Shown here: piece by piece, positions 26,573 through 40,248 of the stretch
How positions within the stretch are numbered: the stretch's first letter is position 1
Layout: each line of letters opens with the position of its first letter
Position numbers and translations under genes: made by a program
NCBI RefSeq assembly: GCF_020379485.1
Contig: NC_063442.1
Location: 17,172,009 to 17,236,008, forward strand
Length of the DNA stretch: 64,000 nt
Direction of reading: 5' to 3'
Source: Brassica napus
Taxonomy: Eukaryota > Streptophyta > Magnoliopsida > Brassicales > Brassicaceae
Notes under the pieces: model-generated
Told to the model about the DNA's origin: nothing
Databases searched by the model: none
Seen by the model: the letters and a program-made list of their open reading frames with translations, nothing else

Positions 26573-27360
26573 TTCCCTTCCTCTTCAAAAAGATTTGTCC
26601 TCAAATCTGAAACATTAAAAGGAAAAGGATTATAAGCAAAAGAACCATAATCAGAACGTTGCTCACCTTGAGTTTGGTCCGGATTGTGAATGGAACAAGA
26701 TCCTTCTCTATGACCACAATTTTGCTCTCCACCTGACCCTTCCTTCGGTTCATGTGCATAGTCATCGAAAATTGGTAAAACGTCTTCCTTTTCTGGCTCG
26801 GTTTCAACTTTCTCCAAAGTCACCAACGTTTTCTGTTTTTGGCACTTGTTGGCATAATGACCGACCTTATGGCATTTGAAACACCTGGTAGAAAGAGCCT
26901 TGCTTGTGGTTTTCACAGCCTTGCTTTTATCAGAAGACAACACATTAGTTTTCAAATCAGAATTTGAAATAGAAGAAGAATTACTTTGTTGTTTTGGTGC
27001 AGAAGAAGTGTTGCTGTTTCCCTTCTTTTTCAGTTGCCGGACAACATGAATCGCCTTATGCAACATCTTTTCCAAGCTGGCATAAGTCTGAAGCTCATTC
27101 TGATCAGGCACATCACAGTTGCTTCTCTTGGCTTTGGTGAAGAGGCGATCACGACTTCTGACCCACTTCTCATCATCACACATGTTTTGTCTCTTCTTTT
27201 GTTTCTGCACAAAGTCAAACTCATTAGAAGCAAACTGTTTCTTATCAAAAATCAATTGCTCCTTTTCAAAAACAGTTTTAAAAGTAAAGTAGACGTCTTG
27301 TTGTGGTTTTGATTTCTTGAGAAGTCCAAACATCCTGAAAACACTTAACAAAGTTAGCAA
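26290..27360 (-). CDS. Gag-like protein with CCHC zinc knuckle
   Basis: 356-aa frame in the gag-only element. It contains one retroviral-type zinc knuckle, CFKCHKVGHYANKC (C-X2-C-X4-H-X4-C), preceded by a basic, Ser/Asn-rich stretch and a Lys/Arg-rich helical region. The upstream part resembles the C-terminal side of plant gag proteins. The frame runs through the purine tract and ends inside the 3' LTR. In a full element gag would be followed by pol, so the C-terminal tail here is an LTR-encoded by-product. Start codon uncertain: the true start may be upstream or different. Confidence 0.7.
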   Translation of the reverse strand: MLTLLSVFRMFGLLKKSKPQQDVYFTFKTVFEKEQLIFDKKQFASNEFDFVQKQKKRQNMCDDEKWVRSRDRLFTKAKRSNCDVPDQNELQTYASLEKMLHKAIHVVRQLKKKGNSNTSSAPKQQSNSSSISNSDLKTNVLSSDKSKAVKTTSKALSTRCFKCHKVGHYANKCQKQKTLVTLEKVETEPEKEDVLPIFDDYAHEPKEGSGGEQNCGHREGSCSIHNPDQTQGEQRSDYGSFAYNPFPFNVSDLRTNLFEEEGNDVPQTTDHYMESAQHGVQDVLNISTEVHVFHRAILDLGRARLSLGGEKTKDGHAFSSGGPSGQSRKRPYLYPVHPSGSDESRHLDWSSPFSVP

Positions 27361-27799
27361 ATAAAAATCCTCACACTCTCAAGTGTTTAGCTCACGATTT
27401 TTAGATGGTCACTCAGAGTTCTTTCCACTGGTTCAAAGGATGATAGGCAGTCAAAATTCAGCAATCAAAACCCAAAACAAACTTTTGTGGGAAAAAGAAA
27501 AGAGAAAGAAAGATGAAGAGATTTTTGAAATGGATCCGCCTTAACTGTCCTAAGGCTGGGTTTCTCTTCAGCCAGCAGGATTTCTCTTCCACCACTCCCC
27601 CTGGATTTCTCTTCAGAAGGTGATTCAAGCCAAAACTTTTTTTTCTTTTTTATCGATTTTTTTTTTTTTTTTATAATAGGCGATCACAAGGGAGTAAAGG
27701 AACAGCCCGGATCCAAGAAATAAGAAAAGAAAAACGTGGAGAGATGAGAAGATGAAAGATGAAAGAAAACAAACCAGCCAAAGTGGCTCTGATACCACT

Positions 27800-28536
27800 T
27801 GATAGAACCAAAATCGGGAAGGATCACTTTAGCTGGGTGTTGGATATGAACCGAGAAGCAAATGGCGCTTCTGGAACTGAGATGGATTGAAAGGATCGTC
27901 AAGAGATGCGGAATGGCTCTTGATATACCCACGATCGAAGGCTAACCACCTAAGAACGAATGTAGTGTGTTGGCTAACCACCAAATGACACACAAAGATG
28001 ATTGGCTGACCACCAATTCAACAAGCCGGTTCAAACCGATGAACTAGCTAAGAACTCTCTCTCTCTCTCTCACTCAGAGAAGAAACGAAATAAACAACCA
28101 AAATGAACTGATTTTATTCATCAAAGGGACTACATATTTATGGTGTTTTGTAGTCAAAGACAATAAAAGAAAATGTGGGAAAAAAATGCATAGGAAATAT
28201 AAATTTGACTAGATCTAGTCAAGGCACGGAAAATAGAGAAGACTAGATCTGGTCAAGGCACGGAAAACGGAGAAGACCAGTCAAGATGTCTAGATTCATC
28301 CGAACCAGATGGATGCACGGGGTAAAGATAAGGACGCTTGCGGGACTGTCCGGATGGTCCGCCGGATGAGAATGCATGTCCGTCTTTGGTTTTTTTCACC
28401 ACCCAAGCTAAGTCTGGCTCGACCCAAGTCAAGTATGGCACGGTGAAAAACATGAACCTCGGTTGAAATGTTCAGAACGTCCTGAACTCCATGCTGAGCT
28501 GGTTCCATGTAATGATCCGTGGTCTGCGGCACATCA
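27800..28536 (-). repeat. 5' LTR of TR-GAG element
   Basis: 737 bp, nearly identical to 25837-26572. The minus-strand primer-binding site follows it at 27785-27797. Confidence 0.92.
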
Positions 28537-28541
28537 CTTCG

Positions 28542-29297
28542 TGTCTTCGCTTCAGCCGTATTAGGGTTAGAGGCAAAATACACTTTATCGGACCGGATAC
28601 ACTGTCCTAATTCTCGGTCCAAACCACGCTAACGAAGCCCATGATATGATCAAAACACAGACGCTATGGCTTCAGAAGAGAAGACGAAGAGAAATGGGGA
28701 AGAGAAGGAGAGACTCGCGACTTGCCTCCGTAGATCTAGATTTAGGTAGACCACAAAGCCTCAACCGAACTCAAAACCAATTCTAAGCCCATAGGCGAAA
28801 ACGGAACGAAGCCCAAACCGAGAACGAAATGTTGTGATTGGCCAATTATTTTTATGACGTTGCAGCATAGATTTTGAGGAAATGCTGCTTTAGTATTGTG
28901 ATTACTAGGTGTTTGGTTCTATTTTATGAATAATCCTGATTTTATATTGTAATAGAATTTGTAAAATTTGATTTTAAATTCTTCATCTATCATGTAATTG
29001 TACTTGAAAAATAAATACACAAACATGTGTATCATGATATATATATATATACTCTTTTGAATTTAATATATTTTAATATAATGACAAATCCGTATAACAA
29101 TACCTGAACACAAAAATATTATATGCAAATTCAAATAAAACTTTAATTTAATGCAAAACTTACAACGCTCATATGTGTATTTGTAATCATAATAAAAACA
29201 TACAATTTTGAGATACAATACCATGTTAACAACCATTCTGAATTTGGTGATATTTGTGTGTAAGTTGCAATTCAAGACAGGTATTTGGTAAAAGCTG
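28542..29297. other. Intergenic between LTR element and ARF relic
   Basis: About 28640-28740 contains a short plus-strand frame beginning MASEEKTKRNGEEKERLATC that stops soon after; possible leader or fragment, not assignable. The remainder is AT-rich and featureless. Confidence 0.4.
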
Positions 29298-32200
29298 ATG
29301 GAGAATAACCAAATTATGAATGCGCAACCTAAATTTCTAGGTATAACTGGAAAAAAAATCTGAACTCAAATTTAGCTTTTGATTTATCAGAAATATTTTA
29401 CTCATAACCATATTTTATGTATTCATATAGGAACTGATGGAACCAATAGATATTTGTACGATCAATTATGGAAGTTATGTGCTTGATCGTTGTTTGAATG
29501 CCCTTTGTCAAAAAAAAAAAAATTGGAGAAGAACTTTATTATTTTCCTCAAGGGCACATAGAGCAGAAAAATGTTTTCTATGAATACATTCACATTATTT
29601 ATCATATTTTGTTATTATACAAACTTTTTTTACAGTTTTATGACATTATCAGCTTGTAGCATCAGCGAATGATGACTTGTGCCAATTAAAACCAATTTTT
29701 GATATTTCTTCAAAAATTCACTGTAATGTTGTTAGTATTAAGCTTAATGTATGTATTTTGGTATTTTATGTTTCTTTTTATAGGAAATATTCATGAGATC
29801 AATTGGTTAAAAACTGTACATAATATGGTTTTAATATGTTTTATGCATGGTTGACAAAAAAAAGTGTTCTATACATAATTTCAGGTGGAGACCAATTCAG
29901 AAGAAGTTTATGCAAAAGTTTAGTTGTTACCATATTCATCTATAAGTGAGAAATTATATATAATAATACCTCTTCTAATATATTTAAATAATTTTATCAA
30001 TTTATTTATTTAGGAATTTGAAATCCCTATTCCTAGTGACAACAACGAACAAAACATTAACTATTTTACCAAGGTGTTATCTGCTTCGGATACAAGCACA
30101 CATGGTGTTTCATTTAATATACTGTTATTTTCTTTTAATATTTACACCAAACAAATTCATCATTGACTTAATTGTAAGATTGTATATGATGCTTTGTATT
30201 AAACTTTTTGTAGGATATGTCACAGCTACAACCGAGTCAAGAGATAATTGCTAAAGATCTCCATGATCATGTCTGGAAACTTAAACACAAACCTTTAAAG
30301 GCAGCTAAGTTCTTATATCAAAATTGTTAGGTAGTGACTACTAATCTTTATTTATCTATAAATTATCAACAAGATCACTACAAAGACATCTTTTCACATC
30401 TGGTTAGAATGAGTTTGCAAAAGAAAAAAGTTTGACCGTTGGAGACTATTTTATATTCCTTAGGTATATACATTTTTTTTTCATTTTACATCTCCTTTGT
30501 TTCTTAATCTTTTTGTATTTTAAGTATTTTTTAATTCTAGAGGAAAGAATGAGGAATCACGAGTTGGAATGAGAAAGGCAGCTCCTCAACAAAGCAAAAT
30601 ATCATCATTAACAATTTCAAAAGAAAGTATGCACCATGGCTTAATTGCTACTGCGTTGAATGATATTAAAACCAAATGTATCTTCGATGTGTTTTATAAG
30701 CCAAAGTAAGGAAAAAACACTTTGTTACTCTACTTAAACATCATGAGAATACTTTATTTAAGCATATTTAATTTATTCTTGATATGATGATACTAGGTCG
30801 AGCCAATTTATTGTCAACTGCGACAAATTCATAGATGCAGTGAATACGAAGTTCAATATAGGATCAAGATTTTTTATGAAGTTTGAAGGATATGATTTTA
30901 ATGAAATAACGTAAATTTTTGACACTCATATAATGTTTACATAATTCTAAATATGTTTACTTACAAAAAATTTTCTTACTGCAAAGATATTCTGGGACAA
31001 TAGTAAAAGTGGAAGATTTTCTATTCATTGGAAGGATTCAGAATGGCAAAGCCTACTAGTAAAAGTTACTTCTAACTAATTTTTTAATATTATTCTAGAA
31101 TATGATTTCAAAAGAACAATAAATAAAATCCATGATTTTATTTTTATAGGTACAGTGGGATGAAACTGCAACGATCCTTAGACCTAATAAGGTTTTTCCA
31201 TGGGAAATCAAGCATTTAATACCTTCATCAATCATTCTCAAAAGTCCGTTTTTTAAATATGCAAACGCCAATGTGAAATAAATGAATTTGGTAAGAGAAT
31301 ATTTTTAATAAGTTATGTTTCTTTTTGGTTTAATTGTCATCATATTTCTATATATAAGTTCAAATATGATGATTCATAGGTTGACTCAAAGCCAAGAAAT
31401 TGGAGAATCAAGCATAAAATCTTCGAAGAGTCTTCCTCAAGTTAGTTATCATAATGAAACTAATGATTCAAAATTTTCATCTGGCTTGCAAGTGAGCTAT
31501 GCAGGTTCTGTTATGTCCAGACCAAACTGCAATAAACAAATTGTCCAGTCACCAAAAGAAAATTTAACCACCAATGCATATGATAGATTCAGATTGTTTG
31601 GAGTTGATCTAACGACTTCCACCAAAGCAAGAGATGTTTTGCAAGCACTCGACTCATACCAAAAGACTAAAATTTCTGAAATCCTTGAAGAAGAAAATCT
31701 TGATCAAATTCAAGCAGTGACATCAGCAACAGAATTCCAAAGGAATGAAATCAGTTCTAATACAAGTAGTATTAAGATATGAAAAGATCATTCATCTACT
31801 TATTCTTTACTTCTTACCCAATTCTCAAATTATTTATTATTATTAGAACATTATAAGACATAGGATTTCGTAAAACTAACCATGTTCGGTTTAAGAAAAT
31901 ATTTGATTTTATATATGGTTGCACTCACGGTTTTATTCTAATACAATAGATATAATATTGATAAGAAACATGTATAACTTTAACAGATTGAGACGGCTAT
32001 ATTTAGTTCACAAACACATTATATGTTTATTGATTAGGTTCACATAGAAGGTGTTGTTAGATCTGTGGATTTAACTGTTTTTGATGGATACAATCACATG
32101 ATTGTTGAACTAGAAAAACTCTTTAATATCAAAGACAGCTGCATATGAAAAGTTAATGGAAACTAACTTTCAAAGATAATGATGCTTGTTGGAGACGACC

Positions 32201-32340
32201 CCTGGCTGTAAGTTTCCTCTTCCTTCTTTTCTCAATTTTTGGGGGAATAAAAACTTAATGTGATATTTATTTTGTGTAGCAAATTTTGCAACATCGTGAA
32301 AGAAATATTCATATGTTCAAAATAGGATACCACAAGATGA
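29298..32340 (+). pseudogene. Auxin response factor (ARF) pseudogene, nearly full length
   Basis: Collinear pieces of an ARF of the Arabidopsis ARF9/ARF12-15/20-22 type. Exon 1 is at 29298-29340 (MENNQIMNAQPKFL, then GT). YLYDQLWKLCA lies near 29451 followed by a TGA; YYFPQGHIEQ near 29537; QLVASANDDLCQL near 29650; VETNSEEVYAK near 29885. B3 pieces include FTKVLSASDTSTHG near 30066 and SQEIIAKDLHDHVWKL near 30237; the B3 core in between is lost. The middle region has SMHHGLIATALNDIKTKCIF (30628), [20 protein letters not shown] (30808) and VQWDETATILRPNKVFPWEI (31151). A linker exon (31380-31782) is still open. A decayed PB1 part includes VDLTVFDGYNHMIVELEKLF (32070) and MMLVGDDPW (32183). 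Several stops and the B3 loss exclude a normal DNA-binding product. Confidence 0.85.
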
Positions 32341-32357
32341 TGAAATTTAAGAACCAA

Positions 32358-33468
32358 CTATATTTTGACCCGTACGCCCGTGCGGATGTATTTTTAAAAA
32401 AAATATGATGCTATTTGATTTTTATGTCACTATTTAGGATTGTGCAAACAATTCGAATTCGAATAATCGAACCGATCCCAATCCGAATATATAGTACTAA
32501 ATCTGAACCGAAATTGATTAAATATCCAAATTATTCAAAATTTTGGTATTTGAAGAACTGAAACCTAATCCGATTCGAACCGAAGTATTTTGGGTATCCA
32601 AAATACATTTATATACTTGTATATATTAATTATTTTAGATTTAATATATATAAAAACATCCAGAATATATATGATACTTTTAAGTTCGCTTAAATGCTTG
32701 AAAATATATACAAATAATCAAACGTAAATATCTTAAATAGTTAAAATATACTCAAAAATCCAAAAATACTTATATAATTATTAATTCTCTATCCAAATAT
32801 TTGAACCAAACCTATTTAAATTCGTTATCCAAATCCGAACTAAATCCTCAAAGATCTGAACTGAACACGAAATTTCAAAAAGACCCGAAAACAAACCCGA
32901 ACGCCCACCCCTAATCACTATTATATATATATCCTATATGTGTCATCATAGGTTACAAAATATGTGTTATCTTATAATTAATCATATTTTATATGTATCA
33001 TCAAATCATTTTTCTTATGATTAATAATATTTTATACGTACAATCATATAAATAATCACATATATTATATTTTAAAATTTAATGTGAAATATAAAAACCA
33101 TAATTTAAGTTGGTGTTTGAAATTGGGCTGTGTATTGTATTTTTCTTATATATATTGGAAACATTTTTATAATAGTTATTGGAAAATATGTTAGTAAAAA
33201 TCAAATTTTGAATATATGTATATTTTTGAATGAATTTTGGATATAAATTAATTTTAAATTATTATTTTAATTTGAATATATATATCAAGTAACATAGACC
33301 TATTACTTTTTAATATAATGTAATAGACTTCCAATTTTTTTGGTAGCATAAGCCAATTATTTTTTTTTCTAATATACTGCTATCCATGTTTCCAAACAGT
33401 ACTATTTTTTAACTACTATTCATATTGCCAAACAATTTCAATGTGTCCTTCAACTTTAATAATATAGA
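32358..33468 (-). mobile_element. Degenerate Helitron (minus strand)
   Basis: The 5' end on the minus strand is TCTATATTATTAAAG (33468) after host A. The 3' end is a hairpin region (CCGCACGGGCGTACGGG) followed by TCAAAATATAG, so the canonical CTAG is mutated to ATAG. It abuts the ARF relic and carries a nested hAT-like element. Confidence 0.55.
32435..32914. mobile_element. hAT-like MITE with 8-bp TSD
   Basis: An 8-bp direct repeat TCACTATT flanks it (32427-32434 and 32915-32922). The ends are TAGGATTGTGC and, inverted, TTAGGGGTGGGCGTTCGG, in the style of plant hAT elements that begin TAGGGGTGGGC. The termini are rich in CGAA/AACCGA motifs. It is related in style to the element at 51595. Non-coding. 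Confidence 0.7.
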
Positions 33469-34162
33469 TTCTCTAAAAGTGACTCAGCATTTACAACAAT
33501 AGTTTCACCACGAGATGTCAGAGGCAATCAAAGAGGAGTTTTGTTATTTTAATGCTTGTTTTATATAATACTAAAGATTGGTCCGTTCTTTGCGCGGAAA
33601 GATTACTCTCATTAAGCTTTGGTTTAACATTTATTTTTGAATTGAAGAGTTTGGTTTTATGTTATGTGTGAATCTCTATTATTGTGGTTACTCTTCTTTA
33701 TTTTCTTATCATCTCTTTTCGTTGAACTTGTTTGTAAAAGGAGATTAAGCCTCAGTCTTGTTGCATTGAGGAAATTTCCTTGTACGATTATTGAGATAGT
33801 CTGAATGGGACTATGTTCTGTTTTTATTTTCTAATCAGTTTTGAGACCTCTAGTAGTCTTTTCATTTGATTCTTATGATTGTGTGGCGCGTGAAGACCGG
33901 AGGGTACCAATTTTCTTTACCTGACCAACACGTAACATAATATAAAACGGAAACAACGTCGTTATTTGCCATGTTGAAGTTTCGAGCAGACGTTGAAGTT
34001 TTGAGAAGACGTCGAAGTTTCCACGTACGGTTTAGGTTACTATAGAGAAAAATCTCTTCCTTCCTCGTTTTGTCACAGTAAAAAGTCAGAGTTTTTATAT
34101 AAGGTTTTCTCACTGATGAAAACGATATGATGAGATGAAAGTAGATTACGAATCCATTTTTT
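33469..34162. other. Upstream region of second CRK
   Basis: It includes sequence near 33575-33610 resembling another decayed Helitron 3' end. The last ~300 bp resemble the promoter of the third CRK: both contain AGAGAAAA(A/G)TCTCTTCCTT and TGATGAAAACGATATGA, so the promoter was duplicated with the gene. Confidence 0.5.
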
Positions 34163-34175
34163 TATATATATAAAG
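34163..34175 (+). promoter_or_regulatory. TATA box of second CRK
   Basis: TATATATATAAAG about 45 bp before the start codon, followed by GCCAAACTAAA, which is conserved in front of the third CRK. Confidence 0.5.
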
Positions 34176-34220
34176 CCAAACTAAAGGTTTTAATAATAAG
34201 AACGTCAAATGTTTATATAG

Positions 34221-36761
<2,541 letters not shown>

Positions 36762-36867
36762 ATCTTCAACTTTAACTATCCCTTGCGAGGTTATATAGTT
36801 CTTCGAGACAAGTTAACCTCATCAGCATTCGAAGACGTAATAACGGTGTTGGATAGCTTAAGATATA

Positions 36868-39586
36868 CTAGCCTTTGACCCGCGCGTCCGCGCGGATTTC
36901 ATTTTTTTATAAAAATGATTAATTAATATTTTTTAATACTTTAGATAAATAACATTTACTATATATTACATATATGTTTTATAATGTCCCTATTTTTATG
37001 TTTTTTACATTTTAAAACAACCTCAACTTGTTTGTTAATGTTTAGCTACTGAATTTTTTTCTTAATGAGATTGTTTTTTTTTCTACAACTGTGTGTGTTT
37101 AAAACTATTTATATATGATTTAAAACAATATTATTTATTGGTATATGTTTTGATAGATTAGATTTATGTATAAATTTGTTGCAAAATTAGGTAGTTTGTT
37201 GCACCAAAAAAAAGGTAGTTTGGATATGTTTAAATGTGATTAGATATAATAATACATAAATAAAATTAGGAATTTTTTTGATAATTAGTCTGCCCAAGAA
37301 AATAGAAATTGTCAAGCATATCGGACCTCATATAATTTAAAGGCCCAAGCCTAATTTTTCCGGAAAAAAAAACAGAAGAAGCTCATCCACTTTTCTCGTT
37401 CTAGAGACTTTTCGTTGTCTTATTTCTTTGTCTTCACGGGGATACTGTGCTCAGGGATCTGATTTATGTCATGATATCTAAGTGTTTTGCTATGTTTACA
37501 CTATAATTAATCAGATGACTATTGCATCCTACAATCAGTTTTGAATCAAGGTTTGATTTTTTTTATTGAGTTTAACTTGAGTTTCTTCGTTTAGTTTCTT
37601 CTGAATATATTGTTTTTTTTGCCTTTTTTTCTTGTAGATTGTCTAAATTTCGAATACAATGACATGAGATCAGCTGAGCAAGTCCGATCTAGATACTATC
37701 ACAGAAAGAAACATCATGCATGTCTGACATCGGTAACGAATCCGTTAAAACTCTTCGGTTTTTGGTTTTCTTATGCTGACTGTTTTTGAATCCCTTTAGT
37801 TTACCCGTAACTGTTTCCAGGACAGGGTCTGAATTTTAGATAGATATATATTCTTCTTACACAAAAAAGAATGTAAGAAGAAACCGAAGAGTAGATACAT
37901 AAAATACTGTTGATAACTTGTGTGATGATATTGATAGCCACTGTTTATAAATCATGTTAAATTGAGATCCTTTTTTCCGTCCTCTGGTTTGTGTAGTTTG
38001 GCATCTTATGTGGTTAAAATAGATGGTCATAATATTTTATAGAAACAATTAGTTGGAATCAATATTTTTGTTCATCTTTTATACCTCATAAACTGATATT
38101 AGACTTTTTGAATGTTTGACATGCTATTAGACGTTGTGAGAACCACGTTCCAGGAATCCAGCTGCAAATGAGGACAGCAACCTTGCCAAAATACATCATC
38201 AGAACACGGTTAGTAATTACTTATCTACTTACTAAATCATAAGATGAAACAATGTAGGATCATCTATAATTAGTTATAAGATAGAAAGAACCCTGCCTTA
38301 ATTATATAAGTTTGGTTTTAGCTTGTCAGAGTGATGCATTTCTGTTAATGTTAATGATAGTTTTATATAAAGTTAAAATTATAAAAAATAGCTTCAAGTG
38401 ACCAAAGATAATTGAATATATTTGTCAAAAATAAAAGACAAAGAACATTATTTAAATGAATTTTGATAAAAAAAAAACAATTTTGGTTCCTCCAAATTAA
38501 ACAAATCTTCTTAAAGCACACGAACCGGTCAGCATTCTTCCACCAACGCTTTTTTGTTTGTTCCAAACTTGCAAAGAGCACAGTTTAATTTTTTTTGTCT
38601 TTCTACGGCAAGCATAAACATTTTGAACCAAAATAATAATTATCATTTCCACTGAAAAGATATATACAAGTTAGCATCAATAATAAATATAGTAGATCAG
38701 TATTTTAGGATGTAATGTATAAAACAGAGTTTGAGAGAAATAACTGTGCGGAAAATGTTACCATCAGTTAAGTCTGAACCTGTCATAACAGTTTATGGGA
38801 TTGTCATCTTGTATTGACGGTTGGTTGTTTGATATTGTCCACCAGCTGCAGAAATGGAAACGTTTTCAACGACTGCCCATTCTCCTATAGGTAGGCCTCG
38901 TTGAACTTGGTGCATGTGACTTCTAAGATGTGTTTTGCTTTCATGAATGCAAGCATTTAATTTGAACTGGCCATGAGTTTTTGAAAGGTCTGAGTTAGTT
39001 GAGAGGAGTAAAAGTAGTAATCATCGAAATTTTTTAAGGGTAAAAATGATATGGTTTTCACGCAGTAGGGATGATGTATATATAGTTTGGTTTGGAATGG
39101 GTGGTTAAATAGGATTCTAACAAAATATTTTGTAGTTGTGATTAGAAAGAATATAAAAGTGAATATACGTTTTTGAATTAATTAATTTTCTTTCCTTTAA
39201 TATTTAATCATCATGATTAATAGAATATTCACTTTTAAAGATTAGCCACACGTGATATGCAAGTTCTTGAAACAGAATAATAAGATTATGTTAGCCGAGT
39301 GATAATGTATTAGTTAAGCGTAGAAATAGGTAAATTCCCTTTCTGATTTAGTGCATCAAGATATTCTAAAGATACTAACTATAATATCTATAAATACGAT
39401 TATGTTTTGTCGGTTTTGCAGGAAGTTGGTTATGTCTATCAGATTACGTTCGCCGGTTTCAATTTAAGTTCAGTGATTTTATTATTATGCTAAACGACAG
39501 TGTATAAGTTCAGTGGCATTCTATTGTAATTTTTAAGGAAAAGTTAGAGTCAATTCTTATTTGTACTTCTGTTTTAATAGTTTAGA
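36868..39586 (-). mobile_element. Helitron with RPA/DUF223-like remnant
   Basis: Minus-strand Helitron. The 5' end TCTAAACTATTAAAACAG lies at 39586, next to host A. The 3' end is a GC hairpin (CCGCGCGGACGCGCGG) followed by GTCAAAGGCTAG and host T (36868). Length ~2.7 kb. On the element's own strand an OB-fold remnant is present (38761-38972). Exon-like blocks on the plus strand near 37660-37730 and 38130-38210 end in GTAACG/GTTAG and could be captured exons, unassigned. Confidence 0.75.
38761..38972 (-). pseudogene. RPA1/DUF223-like OB-fold fragment
   Basis: One open stretch reads HLRSHMHQVQRGLPIGEWAV, then VENVSISAAGGQYQTTNRQYKM, then a stop. It resembles the start of plant RPA1-like/DUF223 OB-fold proteins (GEW...I.N..I....GQYR.T...Y.M). 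Plant Helitrons often carry RPA1-like genes, so it may be the element's own decayed accessory gene or a captured host fragment. Only ~70 codons remain. Confidence 0.55.
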
Positions 39587-39722
39587 TGAGAGTTCGGTTC
39601 AGTTTGGTAATATTTTGTCACCAATTTATTTACGTTTGGTCAGTTACAAAAAAAAAAAATTTAAAAGTTCTTTCCGTTCGGTGTAATTCGGTTATTAGTG
39701 TAAATAGCTATTATCTTCCCTT

Positions 39723-40248
39723 TGTCCCAAAAAAGTAGTTATTATTAAAAGCAAAGACAGATTCTAGATCTTAAGAGAGAACAAGAGTAAACTGAAGCTT
39801 TTCATTTTATTTCTTGCTTAAAGGTTCATTACAATGTAATAGAGATATTTATACTCAAATGTTAAAATCCTAGTAGAATGCCTTGCTGTCTCTTAGGTCT
39901 TTGTCAGCTTTGGATTCCAACAGCTGGAACTTGTTCTTCAATGTAATTGGCTCTCGTTGTCTGTACGATCCAGGACCACTTCCTTTGTCTTTTACTTCTC
40001 TTTTGGTTTCAGTACACAATGTGACCGTTGCTTCCATATTCTTCTGTGTGGGCTTTACGTTTGTGTCTTGTGGCCCTAACTCATTCTTAGTAAAGCTTGT
40101 CTCAGCCTTTGGCATCTTCTCTAGCTCTAGGCCCACTGTCTTCATGTCTACATCTCTTTGTTCCTCTGTCTCAGAAACAGAACATGTTTCTGATCCTTTC
40201 TTCTCTTTGATTCTCCAAGTCTCAGTCTTCTTATCTTTAATGTCAACA
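39723..40248 (-). repeat. 3' LTR of copia element (full length)
   Basis: 526 bp, TGTCCC...TGTCAACA on the plus strand. A minus-strand open frame enters it from pol and another 129-codon frame lies mostly within it; neither resembles a known protein. Confidence 0.9.

Larger units (their letters stand above)
25837..28536 (-). mobile_element. Gag-only LTR retrotransposon (TR-GAG type)
   Basis: Complete 2.7-kb element with a perfect 5-bp target duplication CTTCG (25832-25836 and 28537-28541). Two direct LTRs begin TG and end CA on the plus strand. On the minus strand a tRNA-Met-type primer-binding site, TGGTATCAGAGCC (27797-27785), lies 2 nt inside the 5' LTR. A purine tract GAAGAGGAAGGGAA abuts the 3' LTR. 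The interior encodes only a gag-like protein; protease, integrase, RT and RNase H are absent. The LTRs differ by about seven substitutions and one indel over 736 bp by eye, so the insertion is recent. Movement would depend on enzymes from an autonomous partner. Confidence 0.92.

Noticed and set aside
31315..31782. 155-codon frame as an independent gene
   Set aside because: It corresponds to the linker exon of the ARF pseudogene, with intron sequence translated at its N-terminus.
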